Shown here: positions 8,268-16,865 of the stretch, piece after piece
Layout: every line of letters begins with the position of its first letter
Position numbering within the stretch: the first letter of the stretch is position 1
DNA from: DASQHW01 sp038238245
Lineage (GTDB): Bacteria; Actinomycetota; Acidimicrobiia; IMCC26256; PALSA-610
NCBI GenBank assembly: GCA_038238245.1
Contig: JBBRXX010000014.1
Span: 49,044 to 113,043 of the forward strand
Reading direction: 5' to 3'
Length of the DNA: 64,000 bases
The notes under the pieces: model-generated
Seen by the model: the letters and a program-made list of their open reading frames with translations, nothing else
The model's database searches: none
What the model was told of the DNA's origin: nothing
Made by a program: the position numbers and the translations under genes

Positions 8268-9644
8268 TTACTGCGCGGGCGGGATGTTCTGGTTGCGCGA
8301 GAAGAGGTTCTGCGGGTCCCACTTCTTCTTGAGCTCGCGCAGCCGCGTGAAACGTTCGGGACCGTACGCGGCCTCGACCCGGCCTTCGCCCTCGTCCCCG
8401 ATGAAGTTCAAGTACGCGCGGCCGGTGGTCCACGGCTTCATCGTCGCCGCGATCTCGCGCGTGTACGCGATGTTCTTCTCGGTCTCGGCCGGGTCTTCCC
8501 ACATCGAGAGGAAGTGCGTGTTCCAGGGCGCGGTGCGCTGCCCGAACGCAGTCGCGTTCTCGTCGACCCGTGCGATCGCGCCTCCGCCCGGGATGAGCAG
8601 CATCTGCGAGAACACTGAGACCGGCTGCGTTGCGATCTCGACCATCGCGTCGATCGCCTTGTCCGGCAGCTCTTCGAGGAAGTCCGCGGTCCAGTAGTTC
8701 AGGCGGCCTTTCGGGTTCGCGCCGTCGAGAAGCTGCTGCACCGCGGTGTACGGCATCGGCTGCATCATGTCCATCAGCGGCGGACCGAACTCGCGCAGCG
8801 GCTTGAACGCGGCCTCTCCGTCTTCGACCGGACCGGCGTAGCAGCACACGATGCCGATCATCGGTTGTCCCCACGCTTCCTTCGGCACGAAGTCCTCGGG
8901 CGGCGCGCAGATGAAGGCGAGTCCGGAGCCGACCTCGTCGGGTGCGTCCTGCATGAAGTCGCGGTAGAAGCGCAGGAGGTCGCGGCCCTGGTCCGGCGTG
9001 TAGACGAGCATTCCGCCGAGCACGATCGGGCCGAGCTCGTGGAGGCGCAGCACGAACTCGGTCACGACACCGAAGTTGCCGCCACCGCCGCGGATGCCCC
9101 AGAACAGATCCGCGTTCTCCTTCTCGGACGCGGTCACCACGCGGCCGTCGGCGGTGACCACCTCGGCCTGCAGGAGGTTGTCGCACACGAAGCCGAACTT
9201 ACGGTCGAGCCAGCCAGCGCCGCTTCCGAGTGCGAGCCCCGAGATGCCCGTCGTCGTGACGCGACCCCCGGTGCAGGCGAGGCCGTGCTCCTGGGTCGCG
9301 GCGTCGAACTCGCCCCAGTTGAGACCCGCTGCCGCCCGCGCGACCTTCGCCTTCGGGTCGACCTCGATGTTCTTCATGCCGCGCAGGTCGATGACCACAC
9401 CCGCGTCGCACATCGAGGCACCGGTCACGCCGTGTCCGCCGCCGTGGACCGCCAGCGGCAGCGACTGCTCACGTGCGAGATTGACGGCGGCGACAACGTC
9501 TTCGGCGCACGAGCAACGCGCGATGAGCGCGGGGCTGCGGTCGATCATGCCGTTGAAGATCTTCCGCGCCTCGTCGTATTCGGCGTCGTCGGAATGGATC
9601 AATGTGCCACGGAAGCCCGGGAGCTCGAGGCGGGTACCGGTCAT
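8268..9644 (-). CDS. FAD-linked oxidase, berberine-bridge-enzyme type
   Basis: A 458-residue flavoprotein with an N-terminal PCMH FAD-binding domain and a C-terminal BBE tail. VHGGGHGVTGASMCDAGVV carries the histidine usually bound covalently to the FAD 8-alpha carbon. TTTGISGLALGSGAGWL and FWGIRGGGGNFGVVTEF follow. The C terminus YGPERFTRLRELKKKWDP-N-LF is the BBE motif. Such enzymes oxidise alcohols, sugars or alkaloid-like substrates with oxygen or another acceptor; the substrate is not readable. ATG 9644 is preceded by AGGAGA at a 6-base spacing, one of the clearest ribosome-binding sites here, so the longer frame was rejected. Confidence 0.85.
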   Translation of the reverse strand: MTGTRLELPGFRGTLIHSDDAEYDEARKIFNGMIDRSPALIARCSCAEDVVAAVNLAREQSLPLAVHGGGHGVTGASMCDAGVVIDLRGMKNIEVDPKAKVARAAAGLNWGEFDAATQEHGLACTGGRVTTTGISGLALGSGAGWLDRKFGFVCDNLLQAEVVTADGRVVTASEKENADLFWGIRGGGGNFGVVTEFVLRLHELGPIVLGGMLVYTPDQGRDLLRFYRDFMQDAPDEVGSGLAFICAPPEDFVPKEAWGQPMIGIVCCYAGPVEDGEAAFKPLREFGPPLMDMMQPMPYTAVQQLLDGANPKGRLNYWTADFLEELPDKAIDAMVEIATQPVSVFSQMLLIPGGGAIARVDENATAFGQRTAPWNTHFLSMWEDPAETEKNIAYTREIAATMKPWTTGRAYLNFIGDEGEGRVEAAYGPERFTRLRELKKKWDPQNLFSRNQNIPPAQ

Positions 9645-9696
9645 TGTGGGTCTCCTGCTCGGACCGTGTTCTCGGGAAGGCAACTAGCCTGACGCA

Positions 9697-11343
9697 GTGG
9701 ACTTCGATCGCGCCACTGCCCTGCACCGCCTGTCGGAGGAGTCCTTCGACGTGCTCGTCGTGGGCGGCGGCATCACCGGAACCGGCGTGGCGCTCGACGC
9801 CGCGTCCCGCGGCTTGCGTACGGCGTTGATCGAAAAGGGCGACTTCGCGTCGGGGACCTCCTCGAAATCGTCGAAGCTCGTGCACGGCGGCATCAGATAC
9901 CTGCAACAGAAAGAAGTCGGTCTCGTCTACGAAGCGCTGGCAGAACGGCAAACGCTGCGCAAGACCGCACCTCATCTCGTACGCGTCCTGCCCTTCCTCC
10001 TGCCGGTGTTCACCAAGGACGGCCTGCTGCCGCGGCGGCTCGCGCGATTGCTCGGCGGGACGATGTGGATGTACGACCTCACCGGCGGGCTCCGGATCGG
10101 CAAGCTGCACAAGCGCATCTCCAAGGACGAGGCCCTGCGCTACATGCCGACGCTGCACCCGGAAAACATCGCGGCGTCGTACATCTACTACGACGCGCAG
10201 GCTGACGACGCCCGGCTCACGCTCGCGGTGGCTCGCTCCGCAGCCGACCACGGGGCCGTCGTCACGAACTACGCGTCGCTGGTGGGCATCGTGAAGGATG
10301 ATGCCGGTTTCGTCTCCGGCGCCCGGGTGCGCGCCGACGGCGACGAGTTCGACGTGCGCGCGCAGGTGATCGTGAATGCCACCGGCGTGTGGTCGGACGA
10401 CGTGCGTGCGCTCGACGAGGGAACCCATCCGCGGTCGATCCGGCCGGCGAAGGGCATTCACATCACCGTGCCGTGGTCCCTGGTCCGCAACGAGATCGCC
10501 GCCGTGATCCCGGTCCCCAAGGATCGCCGGTCGGTGTTCGTCGTGCCGTGGGGCGGCGAGGGCGGCCCGCATCGATTCACGTACGTCGGCACGACCGATA
10601 CCGACTACGAAGGGCCGCTCGACGACCCCCAGATCACTCCCGACGACGTCGCGTACCTGTTGCGCGCGATCAACGGCGCGGTCACCACGAAGATCACCGA
10701 GGCCGACATCCTGGGCACGTGGGCCGGTCTCCGGCCGCTCGTCGCGGCGGCGAAGAGCGAACGCACGGCCGACCTCTCGCGCCGCCATGCCGTGCAGGTC
10801 GCGCCCAGCCGCGTGATCACGGTCACCGGCGGAAAGCTCACGACGTACCGGCGCATGGCAGCCGACGCCGTCGACGCGGTGCACAAGTCGCTCGGCCGTC
10901 ACGGCCGCAGCCGCACCAAACACGTGCGCCTGCACGGGGCCGACGGCTGGGACGCGCCCGACATCCCGAAAGAGCTCGGCGAGCGCTACGGCGCGGACGC
11001 GCGCGAAGTGGTCGCGCTCCAGCGCGCCAACCCGCAGTTCGCGCGGCCGCTCGTCGAAGGCTTGCCGTACTCGCGCGCCGAGGTCGTCTACGCCGCACGC
11101 GCCGAGATGGCGCGAACCGTCGACGACGTGCTGTCGCGTCGCACGCGCGCCCGTCTGCTGGGCCGCGATGCGTCGGCGGTGGCGGCCGAGGACGTCGCCA
11201 CATTGATGGGCGACGAGCTGGGCTGGTCGGAAGACGAGCGCGCCTCGCAGGTGGCGTCGTACCGCGCCCTGGTGGACAAGGAGCGCACGGCCGGCGGTCT
11301 CCCCGAGACCGCGCTCGACGCATTGTCGCAGCCGCCCACCTGA
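9697..11343 (+). CDS. glpD: Aerobic glycerol-3-phosphate dehydrogenase
   Basis: An FAD enzyme that oxidises glycerol-3-phosphate to dihydroxyacetone phosphate at the membrane and passes electrons to quinone. The 548-residue protein begins with an FAD Rossmann motif VLVVGGGITGTGVALDAASR (residues 19-38). SSKLVHGGIRYLQQ and GTWAGLRPLV follow, then a C-terminal DAO_C-like region ending in DVLSRRTRARLLGRDA. GTG 9697 has TAGCCT 6 bases upstream (9685-9690) and no ribosome-binding site. It heads a gene group with an alkyl-DHAP-synthase-like flavoprotein and a glycerol kinase, so it links glycerol use to DHAP and perhaps to lipid synthesis. Confidence 0.93.
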   Translation: MDFDRATALHRLSEESFDVLVVGGGITGTGVALDAASRGLRTALIEKGDFASGTSSKSSKLVHGGIRYLQQKEVGLVYEALAERQTLRKTAPHLVRVLPFLLPVFTKDGLLPRRLARLLGGTMWMYDLTGGLRIGKLHKRISKDEALRYMPTLHPENIAASYIYYDAQADDARLTLAVARSAADHGAVVTNYASLVGIVKDDAGFVSGARVRADGDEFDVRAQVIVNATGVWSDDVRALDEGTHPRSIRPAKGIHITVPWSLVRNEIAAVIPVPKDRRSVFVVPWGGEGGPHRFTYVGTTDTDYEGPLDDPQITPDDVAYLLRAINGAVTTKITEADILGTWAGLRPLVAAAKSERTADLSRRHAVQVAPSRVITVTGGKLTTYRRMAADAVDAVHKSLGRHGRSRTKHVRLHGADGWDAPDIPKELGERYGADAREVVALQRANPQFARPLVEGLPYSRAEVVYAARAEMARTVDDVLSRRTRARLLGRDASAVAAEDVATLMGDELGWSEDERASQVASYRALVDKERTAGGLPETALDALSQPPT

Positions 11344-11361
11344 TCCCTAATCTCCGCTGTC

Positions 11362-12861
11362 GTGGAGACCAATCGCGGAGCGCCGACGCCTCCGATCGCG
11401 TTCGCCGGCGGCGAGATCGGTGACCGGCTGACCGGCCAGCGGATCGAGGTCGACGAGGCGTTGCGGTCGCGGCTGGTCGCGACCGGCGCCGAGCTGATCG
11501 ACACGCCCGCCATCGTCGCGGAGGCAAGTCGCGACTGGTGGCCGCTCGCGATGATCTGGGCGCTCGACGGGCAGGTGGCCGCCCGCGCGTCGGTCGTCGT
11601 GCGTCCGGCCGACGTCGCACAGGTGCAGGACGTGTTGCGCGCCTGCAACGACGCCCGTGTTCCCGTGACCGCGGCCGCAGGCCGGAGCGGGGTCTGTGGT
11701 GCAAGCGTTCCGGCGTTCGGGGGCGTGCTGCTCGATCTCACCGAGCTCTGCGACATCGTGCACGTCGACGACACCTCGCTGCTCGTCGACGTCCTGCCGG
11801 GCACGTTCGGCGACGTGTTCGAGGACGTGCTGCGCGCGGAGCACGGCCTCACCTGCGGGCACTGGCCGCAGTCGATAGCGCTGTCCACGGTCGGTGGCTG
11901 GCTCGCGTGCCGTGGTGCCGGCCAGTACTCCACGCGCTACGGCAAGATCGAGGACATCGTCCAAGGGCTCGACGTCGTGCTCGCCGACGGCACGCTCGTG
12001 CACACCGGTGGCGCACCGCGGGCGGCGGTCGGGCCCGACCTCACCCAGCTGTTCGTCGGATCCGAAGGCACCCTCGGGATCATCGTCGGCGCCCGCTTGC
12101 GCGCGCACCGCGTGCCGGACGCCGAGATGCGGGGCGCATACGGGTTCACGTCGTTCATCGGCGCACTCGTGGCCATGCGCCGCATCGTGCAACGGGGCGC
12201 GACCCCGGCCGTGCTGCGCCTGTACGACCCGATCGAAGGTGACCGCAACTACCAAACGGGTGATGCCAACGTGCTGTTGGTGCTCGACGAGGGTGACGCC
12301 CACGTCGTCGAGGCCACGCGGCGCATCGTGGACGAGGAGACCGCGCGGGCACAGGCCGAACCGCTCGACATTGCGCTCGTCGGTCAATGGCTCGGCCACC
12401 GCAACGACGTCTCCGCGCTCGAGGCGCTGATCTCCCGCGGTCTCGTCGTCGACACGATGGAGGTCTCGGGGTCGTGGCGCGCGTTACCCGACATGTACGC
12501 GCGCGCGACTGAAGCGATCCGCGGTGTCGAGCACACGCTCGTAGCGTCCGCGCACCAGAGTCATTCGTACCTCGACGGCGGCTGTCTCTACTTCACGTTC
12601 GCGGGGAAGCCTCCCGAAGACGCGCGCGACGCGTATTACCGCGCCGTGTGGGACGCCGGTCAGCGCGCCGTGTTCGAGGCGGGCGGCGCCTTGTCCCATC
12701 ACCACGGGGTCGGCCTCAACCGCGCCCGCTTCGTGCCCGAGGCGCTCGGCGCCGGTTTCGACGTCCTGCAGTCGGTCAAGGGCGTGCTCGACCCGAACGG
12801 TGTGCTCAATCCCGGCAAGCTCGGCTTGCGCAGTCCGTTCGGCGCGGTGCCGTGGCCGTGA
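11362..12861 (+). CDS. Alkyldihydroxyacetonephosphate synthase-like FAD protein
   Basis: A VAO-family flavoprotein of 499 residues. Its N-terminal FAD domain shows AAGRSGVCGASVPAFGGVLLD and STVGGWLACRGAGQYSTRYG, then GSEGTLGIIVGARLR. The cap domain ends in LSHHHGVGLNRA, the triple-histidine signature of alkyl-DHAP synthases, followed by LDPNGVLNPGKLG. True AGPS swaps the acyl chain of acyl-DHAP for a fatty alcohol to start ether-lipid synthesis. Many bacterial relatives have unproven roles; mycobacteria also carry an AGPS-like gene (Rv2251) close to glpD1. The gene sits between glpD and glpK, so a DHAP-derived substrate is likely. GTG 11362 has TAATCT 8 bases upstream. Confidence 0.75.
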   Translation: METNRGAPTPPIAFAGGEIGDRLTGQRIEVDEALRSRLVATGAELIDTPAIVAEASRDWWPLAMIWALDGQVAARASVVVRPADVAQVQDVLRACNDARVPVTAAAGRSGVCGASVPAFGGVLLDLTELCDIVHVDDTSLLVDVLPGTFGDVFEDVLRAEHGLTCGHWPQSIALSTVGGWLACRGAGQYSTRYGKIEDIVQGLDVVLADGTLVHTGGAPRAAVGPDLTQLFVGSEGTLGIIVGARLRAHRVPDAEMRGAYGFTSFIGALVAMRRIVQRGATPAVLRLYDPIEGDRNYQTGDANVLLVLDEGDAHVVEATRRIVDEETARAQAEPLDIALVGQWLGHRNDVSALEALISRGLVVDTMEVSGSWRALPDMYARATEAIRGVEHTLVASAHQSHSYLDGGCLYFTFAGKPPEDARDAYYRAVWDAGQRAVFEAGGALSHHHGVGLNRARFVPEALGAGFDVLQSVKGVLDPNGVLNPGKLGLRSPFGAVPWP

Positions 12862-14321
12862 GCCGAGCGCGAAATCACGTGCTCGTCGTCGACGTCGGCA
12901 CGAGCAGTGTGCGCGCGTGTGTGTTCGACGCGTCCGGCGCGGAGATCGCCGCATCCACGCGGGAGCTGCTGCCGGACTCCCCCGCCGACGGGCTCGTGGA
13001 GTTCGACGCTCGCGTCCTGGCCGAGACCTGTCTCGATCTCGCCCGCAACGCGCTCGCCGACGCGGGGCCGGTCGACGGGATCGGGATCTCGAACCAGCGT
13101 GGCTCCACGATCGTGTGGGATCGCGCGACCGGCGAGCCCGTCGGGCCGGGCATCGGCTGGCAGGACCTGCGGACGGTCGGCGCGTGCCTCGGGCTACGCA
13201 CGCAAGGGTTGCGGGTCGGCCCGAACGAGTCGGCGACCAAGCTGCAATGGCTCCTCGATCAACTCCCGGACCGGGCACGCGCGCGCGACCTCTGCTTCGG
13301 CACGGTCGACACGTGGGTCGCGTGGACGTTGTCCGAAGGAGCAGTCTTCGTCACCGACGCGACCAACGCGGCCATCACGGGCATGCAGGTGATCGACAAC
13401 CCCTCGTCCTGGGACGCGCGCACGCTGGCGTTGCTCGACGTCCCGGCCGAGATGCTGCCTCCGATCGTCGACTCGTCCGGAGTCGTCGGCGAGGCACGCG
13501 CACTCCCCGGCGCGCCTCCGATCGCCGCGTTGCTCGGCGACCAGCAGGCGTCGCTGGTCGGGCAGGGCTGCGTCCATCCCGGCGATGCCAAGATCACCTT
13601 CGGTACCGGCGGCATGCTCGACGTCGTGCTGGGACCCGACGCACCGACCAGCGGCCGGCGCGGAAAGGCGGGCACGTTCCCGATCGTGGCGTGGCGCCAC
13701 CGGGGCCGGATCACCTGGGGCGTCGAGGCGGTCATGCTCGCGGCGGGCACCAACGTCCAATGGCTGCGCGACGACCTCGGCATCATCGCGACCTCCACCG
13801 AATCCCACGACATCGCCGCGCAGTGCGAAGACACGGGCGGCGTCGTGTACGTGCCGGCGCAGCTCGGGATCGGAACGCCACTGTGGGATTACGGCGCGCG
13901 GGGCGCGCTGTTCGGGCTCACGCGCGGCTCCGGTCGAGCCGAGGTCGTGCGCGCGGTGCTCGAAGGGATCGCGCACCGCGGCGCCGACCTCGTCGACGCG
14001 GCGGAGTCCGACAGTGGCATCGCCATCCCGGCAGTGCGCGTCGACGGCGGGATGACCGACAACCCCACGTTCGTGCAGGCCCTCGCGAATGCCACACAAC
14101 GTCCGGTCGAGATCTCTCCCGTACGCGAGGCCACCGCGCGCGGCGCCGCCCTCATGGCCGGTCTCGCACTCGGGCATCACGGCGACGTCGACGATCTCGC
14201 GTCGACGTGGTCGCCTCGGGCGAGGGTGGAGCCGGCGCGCGTGCTCGATCGCGACCGCTGGCGCGACGCGCTGCGCCGGGCGGGAGGTTGGATTCCCGAG
14301 CTCTCAGGAATCGATCTCTGA
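12858..14321 (+). CDS. glpK: Glycerol kinase (FGGY family)
   Basis: Phosphorylates glycerol to sn-glycerol-3-phosphate with ATP. The 487-residue protein has the FGGY N-terminal VVDVGTSSVRACVFD, GIGISNQRGSTIVWDRATGE followed by the GWQDLRT loop, TVDTWVAWTL, ALLGDQQASLVGQGC, FGTGGMLD and the C-terminal VRVDGGMTDNPTFVQALA. These match glycerol kinase better than xylulokinase. Compared with classical GlpK, the loop GTG-C-FLL is altered to GTGGMLD, so another polyol substrate is possible. GTG 12858 overlaps the upstream stop (GTGA), which implies coupled translation. Its last 18 bases overlap the convergent gene at 14304. Confidence 0.82.
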   Translation: MSRARNHVLVVDVGTSSVRACVFDASGAEIAASTRELLPDSPADGLVEFDARVLAETCLDLARNALADAGPVDGIGISNQRGSTIVWDRATGEPVGPGIGWQDLRTVGACLGLRTQGLRVGPNESATKLQWLLDQLPDRARARDLCFGTVDTWVAWTLSEGAVFVTDATNAAITGMQVIDNPSSWDARTLALLDVPAEMLPPIVDSSGVVGEARALPGAPPIAALLGDQQASLVGQGCVHPGDAKITFGTGGMLDVVLGPDAPTSGRRGKAGTFPIVAWRHRGRITWGVEAVMLAAGTNVQWLRDDLGIIATSTESHDIAAQCEDTGGVVYVPAQLGIGTPLWDYGARGALFGLTRGSGRAEVVRAVLEGIAHRGADLVDAAESDSGIAIPAVRVDGGMTDNPTFVQALANATQRPVEISPVREATARGAALMAGLALGHHGDVDDLASTWSPRARVEPARVLDRDRWRDALRRAGGWIPELSGIDL

Positions 14322-14711
14322 CACCGCCGCGGCGGCGCGCTCGTCGGCGAGCGCACGTGCGGCCAGCGTGCCGGCGACGGCCGCGCCACCGCCGGCGAGC
14401 GCGACGAGCCGGGCGCGGACCGGAAGACCGCGCCCGGCGAGCGCGACCACAGCGTCGACCGCGTCCGCCACCGCGCCCATGCCCACCCACTCGGCGTCCA
14501 TCGTGTGCTCCTTGACGGTGGTGATCGCGCCGAGACCGAGCACCAGGTCGCGGATGCCGACGAGGCGGATCAGCGCCTTCGCCACCGGCTGGCCTCCCTG
14601 CTTGCCGAACAGCAGACGCCCGACCAGTCCCGGGAGCGCGAGCATGATCAGGCCGTTCACCGCGCGCCCCCGCGCCAGCAGCAACGCGTTCTGACGATGA
14701 TCCAGGTCCAT
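14304..14711 (-). CDS. Small membrane protein, unknown
   Basis: Unrecognised, 135 residues. It starts MDLDHRQNALLLARGRAVNG. Several alanine/leucine/glycine-rich helices follow (LIMLALPGLVGRLLFG, LVGIRDLVLGLGAI, and a C-terminal ARLVALAGGGAAVAGTLAAR). The RLVGIRDLVLGLG stretch resembles DUF4267-type membrane proteins, but only loosely. ATG 14711 has TAGGGT 7 bases upstream (14719-14724). That hexamer lies inside the stop region of the preceding minus-strand gene, so this gene may have its own leaderless transcript. The end overlaps glpK by 18 bases tail to tail. Confidence 0.6.
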   Translation of the reverse strand: MDLDHRQNALLLARGRAVNGLIMLALPGLVGRLLFGKQGGQPVAKALIRLVGIRDLVLGLGAITTVKEHTMDAEWVGMGAVADAVDAVVALAGRGLPVRARLVALAGGGAAVAGTLAARALADERAAAAVSEIDS

Positions 14712-14721
14712 CACATGCACC

Positions 14722-15333
14722 CTATAGCGACGTCCAGCGGAGCCCGTCCGGGGTGCGCACGAGCGCGCGTTCGGCGACGCCGGCAATGATCACACGCGCC
14801 TGCACGTCACCTGCGACCGGCGGCGGGAGCGTGCCGTCCTCGTAGAACTGACCGCGGGCTTCGATCGTCCAACGCCCGCGTCCGACCAGCACGTCACCAT
14901 GCACGAGGCCTTCGTGGGTCGACTCCACGCTCCGCTCCCCTCCGGTCGCTTCGCTGTCGTCTCCCGCATCGGGACCTTCCCATTCGAGGTCGAGGCCGAC
15001 CGGTATCCGCTCTCCGATCTCGCCGCCCGGACGCCGCGCTTCCTCTGCAGTGTCGAGCCGCACGCCGAATGCCTCGAGCCCGAACGTCCAATGCTCGCCG
15101 GGTGTCTCGCACCAGAGCTCCGCCCACAGTCCGTCGGCGCGTATCTCGAGCGACGTCTGGCCCGGCCTGGGCAACGGCACGTCGTGATCCCGTACGACGA
15201 CGATGCCGTCGACACCAGGGACGCCGACCAGGTACGTCCAGTACCACGCAACCTTCTCGACGTCGCGGAGCTCGAGCCGTACGAAGCCCGCGAAGCCGTC
15301 GTCGCGGGCGAAGTCCAGATGCCACGCGTTCAC
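14722..15333 (-). CDS. Hypothetical protein with an in-frame repeat B
   Basis: Unrecognised, 203 residues from GTG 15333, whose GTGA overlaps the stop of the upstream gene. It is soluble and rich in tryptophan, aspartate and glutamate (NAWHLDFARDDGF, RPGQTSLEIRADGLWAELWC, GRGRWTIEARGQFYEDG). The spacing suggests an all-beta protein that might bind a carbohydrate or lipid. Between the strands, residues about 123-140 (GDDSEATGGERSVESTH) are encoded by repeat B copy 1. Almost the same peptide is encoded at 20048-20099, at the start of an unrelated gene. The inserted stretch is polar and probably forms a surface loop. Confidence 0.6.
   Translation of the reverse strand: MNAWHLDFARDDGFAGFVRLELRDVEKVAWYWTYLVGVPGVDGIVVVRDHDVPLPRPGQTSLEIRADGLWAELWCETPGEHWTFGLEAFGVRLDTAEEARRPGGEIGERIPVGLDLEWEGPDAGDDSEATGGERSVESTHEGLVHGDVLVGRGRWTIEARGQFYEDGTLPPPVAGDVQARVIIAGVAERALVRTPDGLRWTSL
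14915..14966 (-). repeat. Dispersed repeat B, copy 1, inside a coding region
   Basis: A 52-base element that matches 20048-20099 at 50 of 52 positions. On the minus (sense) strand it is purine-rich and reads GDDSEATGGERSVESTH in the frame of the gene at 14722-15333. The other copy reads in the same phase. The two differ only at a serine/asparagine and a valine/alanine codon. Confidence 0.85.
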
Positions 15334-16433
15334 AGCAACGGGGCGTAGTAGGTCTCGGGAGTGTCGACCGGCGCGTCGGGGGGCGGCGCCACCGAGCCGT
15401 CGATCAACGAAAGGAACGGGTACAGGTCCAGACTCGCCAACGGCGTGGTCCAGTCGAGCGCGACGCCCGCGAGCTCGGCGAACGGACGCAGGAACGTGAA
15501 GTACACGTACGCTCCTGCGTCGATCTTGGCCGAACGCTCCATGCCCGCGATCATGCGGTAGAGCTGCTTCTGCGCGCTCTTGGCGGCGATCCCGAGCGCG
15601 TCGCGTCCGGCGGGCCCGATCGGCGTCAGCGCGCCCGCCGCGACGTCGAAGAAGGCGCACGACTCGACGTGGGCCCAGTAGTCCTCGGGCCTCGTCACCG
15701 ACGTCCCGAAGTCCGTGACCCGCAGCTCGACGTCGCGGAGCACGAATGCGCCGAGCACCTCGGTGAACGGCAGCGCGGCACCGACGGCACTCCACGGAAA
15801 ATGCGAGACGCCGAGCCCGTTGTACCGGCGCAACAGCAGGACCCGGTCGTCGCCGAGCGCGTACGGACCCGTGTCCTGGTATCCCGAGCGCGTGTCGAAC
15901 CACAGCAGGAACAGATACGACGTGAGCAGCGCGTTCAACCGGCTCACACCGCTGTCCGCCCCGATCGGCTCGCACGCCCTCACCACGTCGTCGACGTACG
16001 CGCGGTACGGGGTCGCGTTTCCCGCCGCGTCCGCGGCCTGGTGGGTGCCGTCATCGAAGCGATACGCACCCGACGTGCGCGTCCAGAACTCGAGCACGGT
16101 CGCCATACGGCGTGCATCGTCGTCCGGGTCGACGAGGCCGGCAGCCATCAGGATCTTGCGGCCGAGCAGCACAAAGTTCGGCACCGCCCACACATGCACC
16201 GGATCGACCTGCGTCGTGACCTCGTGGCCGCGACGACCCAGCTCCTCGGGCGTCACCGCGTCAGTGATCTCGCCGATCATGTCGGGGTAGCGGCGGTAGC
16301 ACTCGACGCACGCGATGAGGATGTACGCGCTCACCGGGATCAGCACCGACTCGAGCGCAGTGCGCTCCATCGTGAGCGCGTACGAGATCTCGCTGTGATA
16401 GCGGATCCACCGATCGACCTCGTGCGGCGTCAC
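15330..16433 (-). CDS. Hypothetical protein in PEP-domain operon
   Basis: Unrecognised, 367 residues. It is mostly helical with aromatic-rich segments: VDRWIRYHSEISYALTMERT near the N terminus, HVWAVPNFVLLGRKIL, ALLTSYLFLLWFDTRSGYQDTG, and AYVYFTFLRPFAELAGVALD towards the C terminus. No signal peptide and no confident membrane segment are visible. GTG 16433 was chosen because everything upstream belongs to repeat A. It lies between a free-standing phosphohistidine-domain gene (46 bases upstream) and the gene at 14722, with which it overlaps by 4 bases. A functional link with the phosphohistidine protein is plausible but only from position. Confidence 0.6.
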   Translation of the reverse strand: MTPHEVDRWIRYHSEISYALTMERTALESVLIPVSAYILIACVECYRRYPDMIGEITDAVTPEELGRRGHEVTTQVDPVHVWAVPNFVLLGRKILMAAGLVDPDDDARRMATVLEFWTRTSGAYRFDDGTHQAADAAGNATPYRAYVDDVVRACEPIGADSGVSRLNALLTSYLFLLWFDTRSGYQDTGPYALGDDRVLLLRRYNGLGVSHFPWSAVGAALPFTEVLGAFVLRDVELRVTDFGTSVTRPEDYWAHVESCAFFDVAAGALTPIGPAGRDALGIAAKSAQKQLYRMIAGMERSAKIDAGAYVYFTFLRPFAELAGVALDWTTPLASLDLYPFLSLIDGSVAPPPDAPVDTPETYYAPLL

Positions 16434-16477
16434 ATGGCTCCCTTGCTGCGCCATCCCTGGCTTCGCTGCGTCCGCAC
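16434..16477 (-). repeat. Dispersed repeat A, copy 2
   Basis: A 44-base copy that fills nearly all of the 46-base gap between the stop of the PEP-domain gene and the GTG at 16433. On the minus strand it ends in GGGAGCCAT directly before the GTG. Two mismatches separate it from copy 3. GAGGGAG-like sequence within the repeat could serve as the ribosome-binding site; in this copy it is slightly altered. Confidence 0.85.
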
Positions 16478-16479
16478 GG

Positions 16480-16821
16480 TCATGCGCGGATGATGCCGGG
16501 TGCGTCGGAGCAGTCGACCTCGACCTCGTCACCGTCGTCCGGCTCGACCGTCAGCGCGGCCGCCATCACGCAGGGCACCTGGTATTCGCGGCTCACGATC
16601 CCGATGTGCGACTGCGGCGTTCCCGACAGGCACACGACGGCGGTGAGCTCGTCGAAGATCGGCGCGAGGAAGGTCGCGCCGGCGTCGGAGACGCATGCGA
16701 TGACGCCCTCCGCGGTCGTATCCATGAGCACGAGCACATCGTCGGGCGACGACAAGCGGCGCCACGCACCCCGCACCGGCGCCGCCTCGAACACCCGTGT
16801 CCCCGACCCGATCTCCTGCAC
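16480..16821 (-). CDS. Free-standing PEP-utiliser swivelling (phosphohistidine) domain
   Basis: A 113-residue protein that consists of little more than the mobile domain of PEP-utilising enzymes. The core TPQSHIGIVSREYQVPCVM matches the T-x-x-SH-x-x-I-x-x-RE-x-x-x-P pattern whose histidine carries phosphate in PEP synthase, PPDK and rifampin phosphotransferase. Those enzymes also have ATP-grasp and PEP- or substrate-binding domains. None is fused here, and none is visible in the neighbours. It may work with separately encoded partners, or the phosphohistidine may have been reused. Start GTG 16821 has TACATT 9 bases upstream. It is divergent from a possible winged-helix gene at 16866. Confidence 0.7.
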   Translation of the reverse strand: MQEIGSGTRVFEAAPVRGAWRRLSSPDDVLVLMDTTAEGVIACVSDAGATFLAPIFDELTAVVCLSGTPQSHIGIVSREYQVPCVMAAALTVEPDDGDEVEVDCSDAPGIIRA

Positions 16822-16830
16822 AGGCGATGG

Positions 16831-16858
16831 AATGTAGCCGTGCGGTCGCCGTTACGAT
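16831..16858. promoter_or_regulatory. Divergent promoter pair between PEP-domain gene and 16866 gene
   Basis: Minus-strand TACATT (16831-16836) lies 9 bases before GTG 16821. Plus-strand TACGAT (16853-16858) lies 7 bases before GTG 16866. Both fit -10 elements of leaderless transcripts, within a 44-base divergent spacer. No convincing -35 is visible. Confidence 0.45.
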
Positions 16859-16865
16859 CCCGTAC

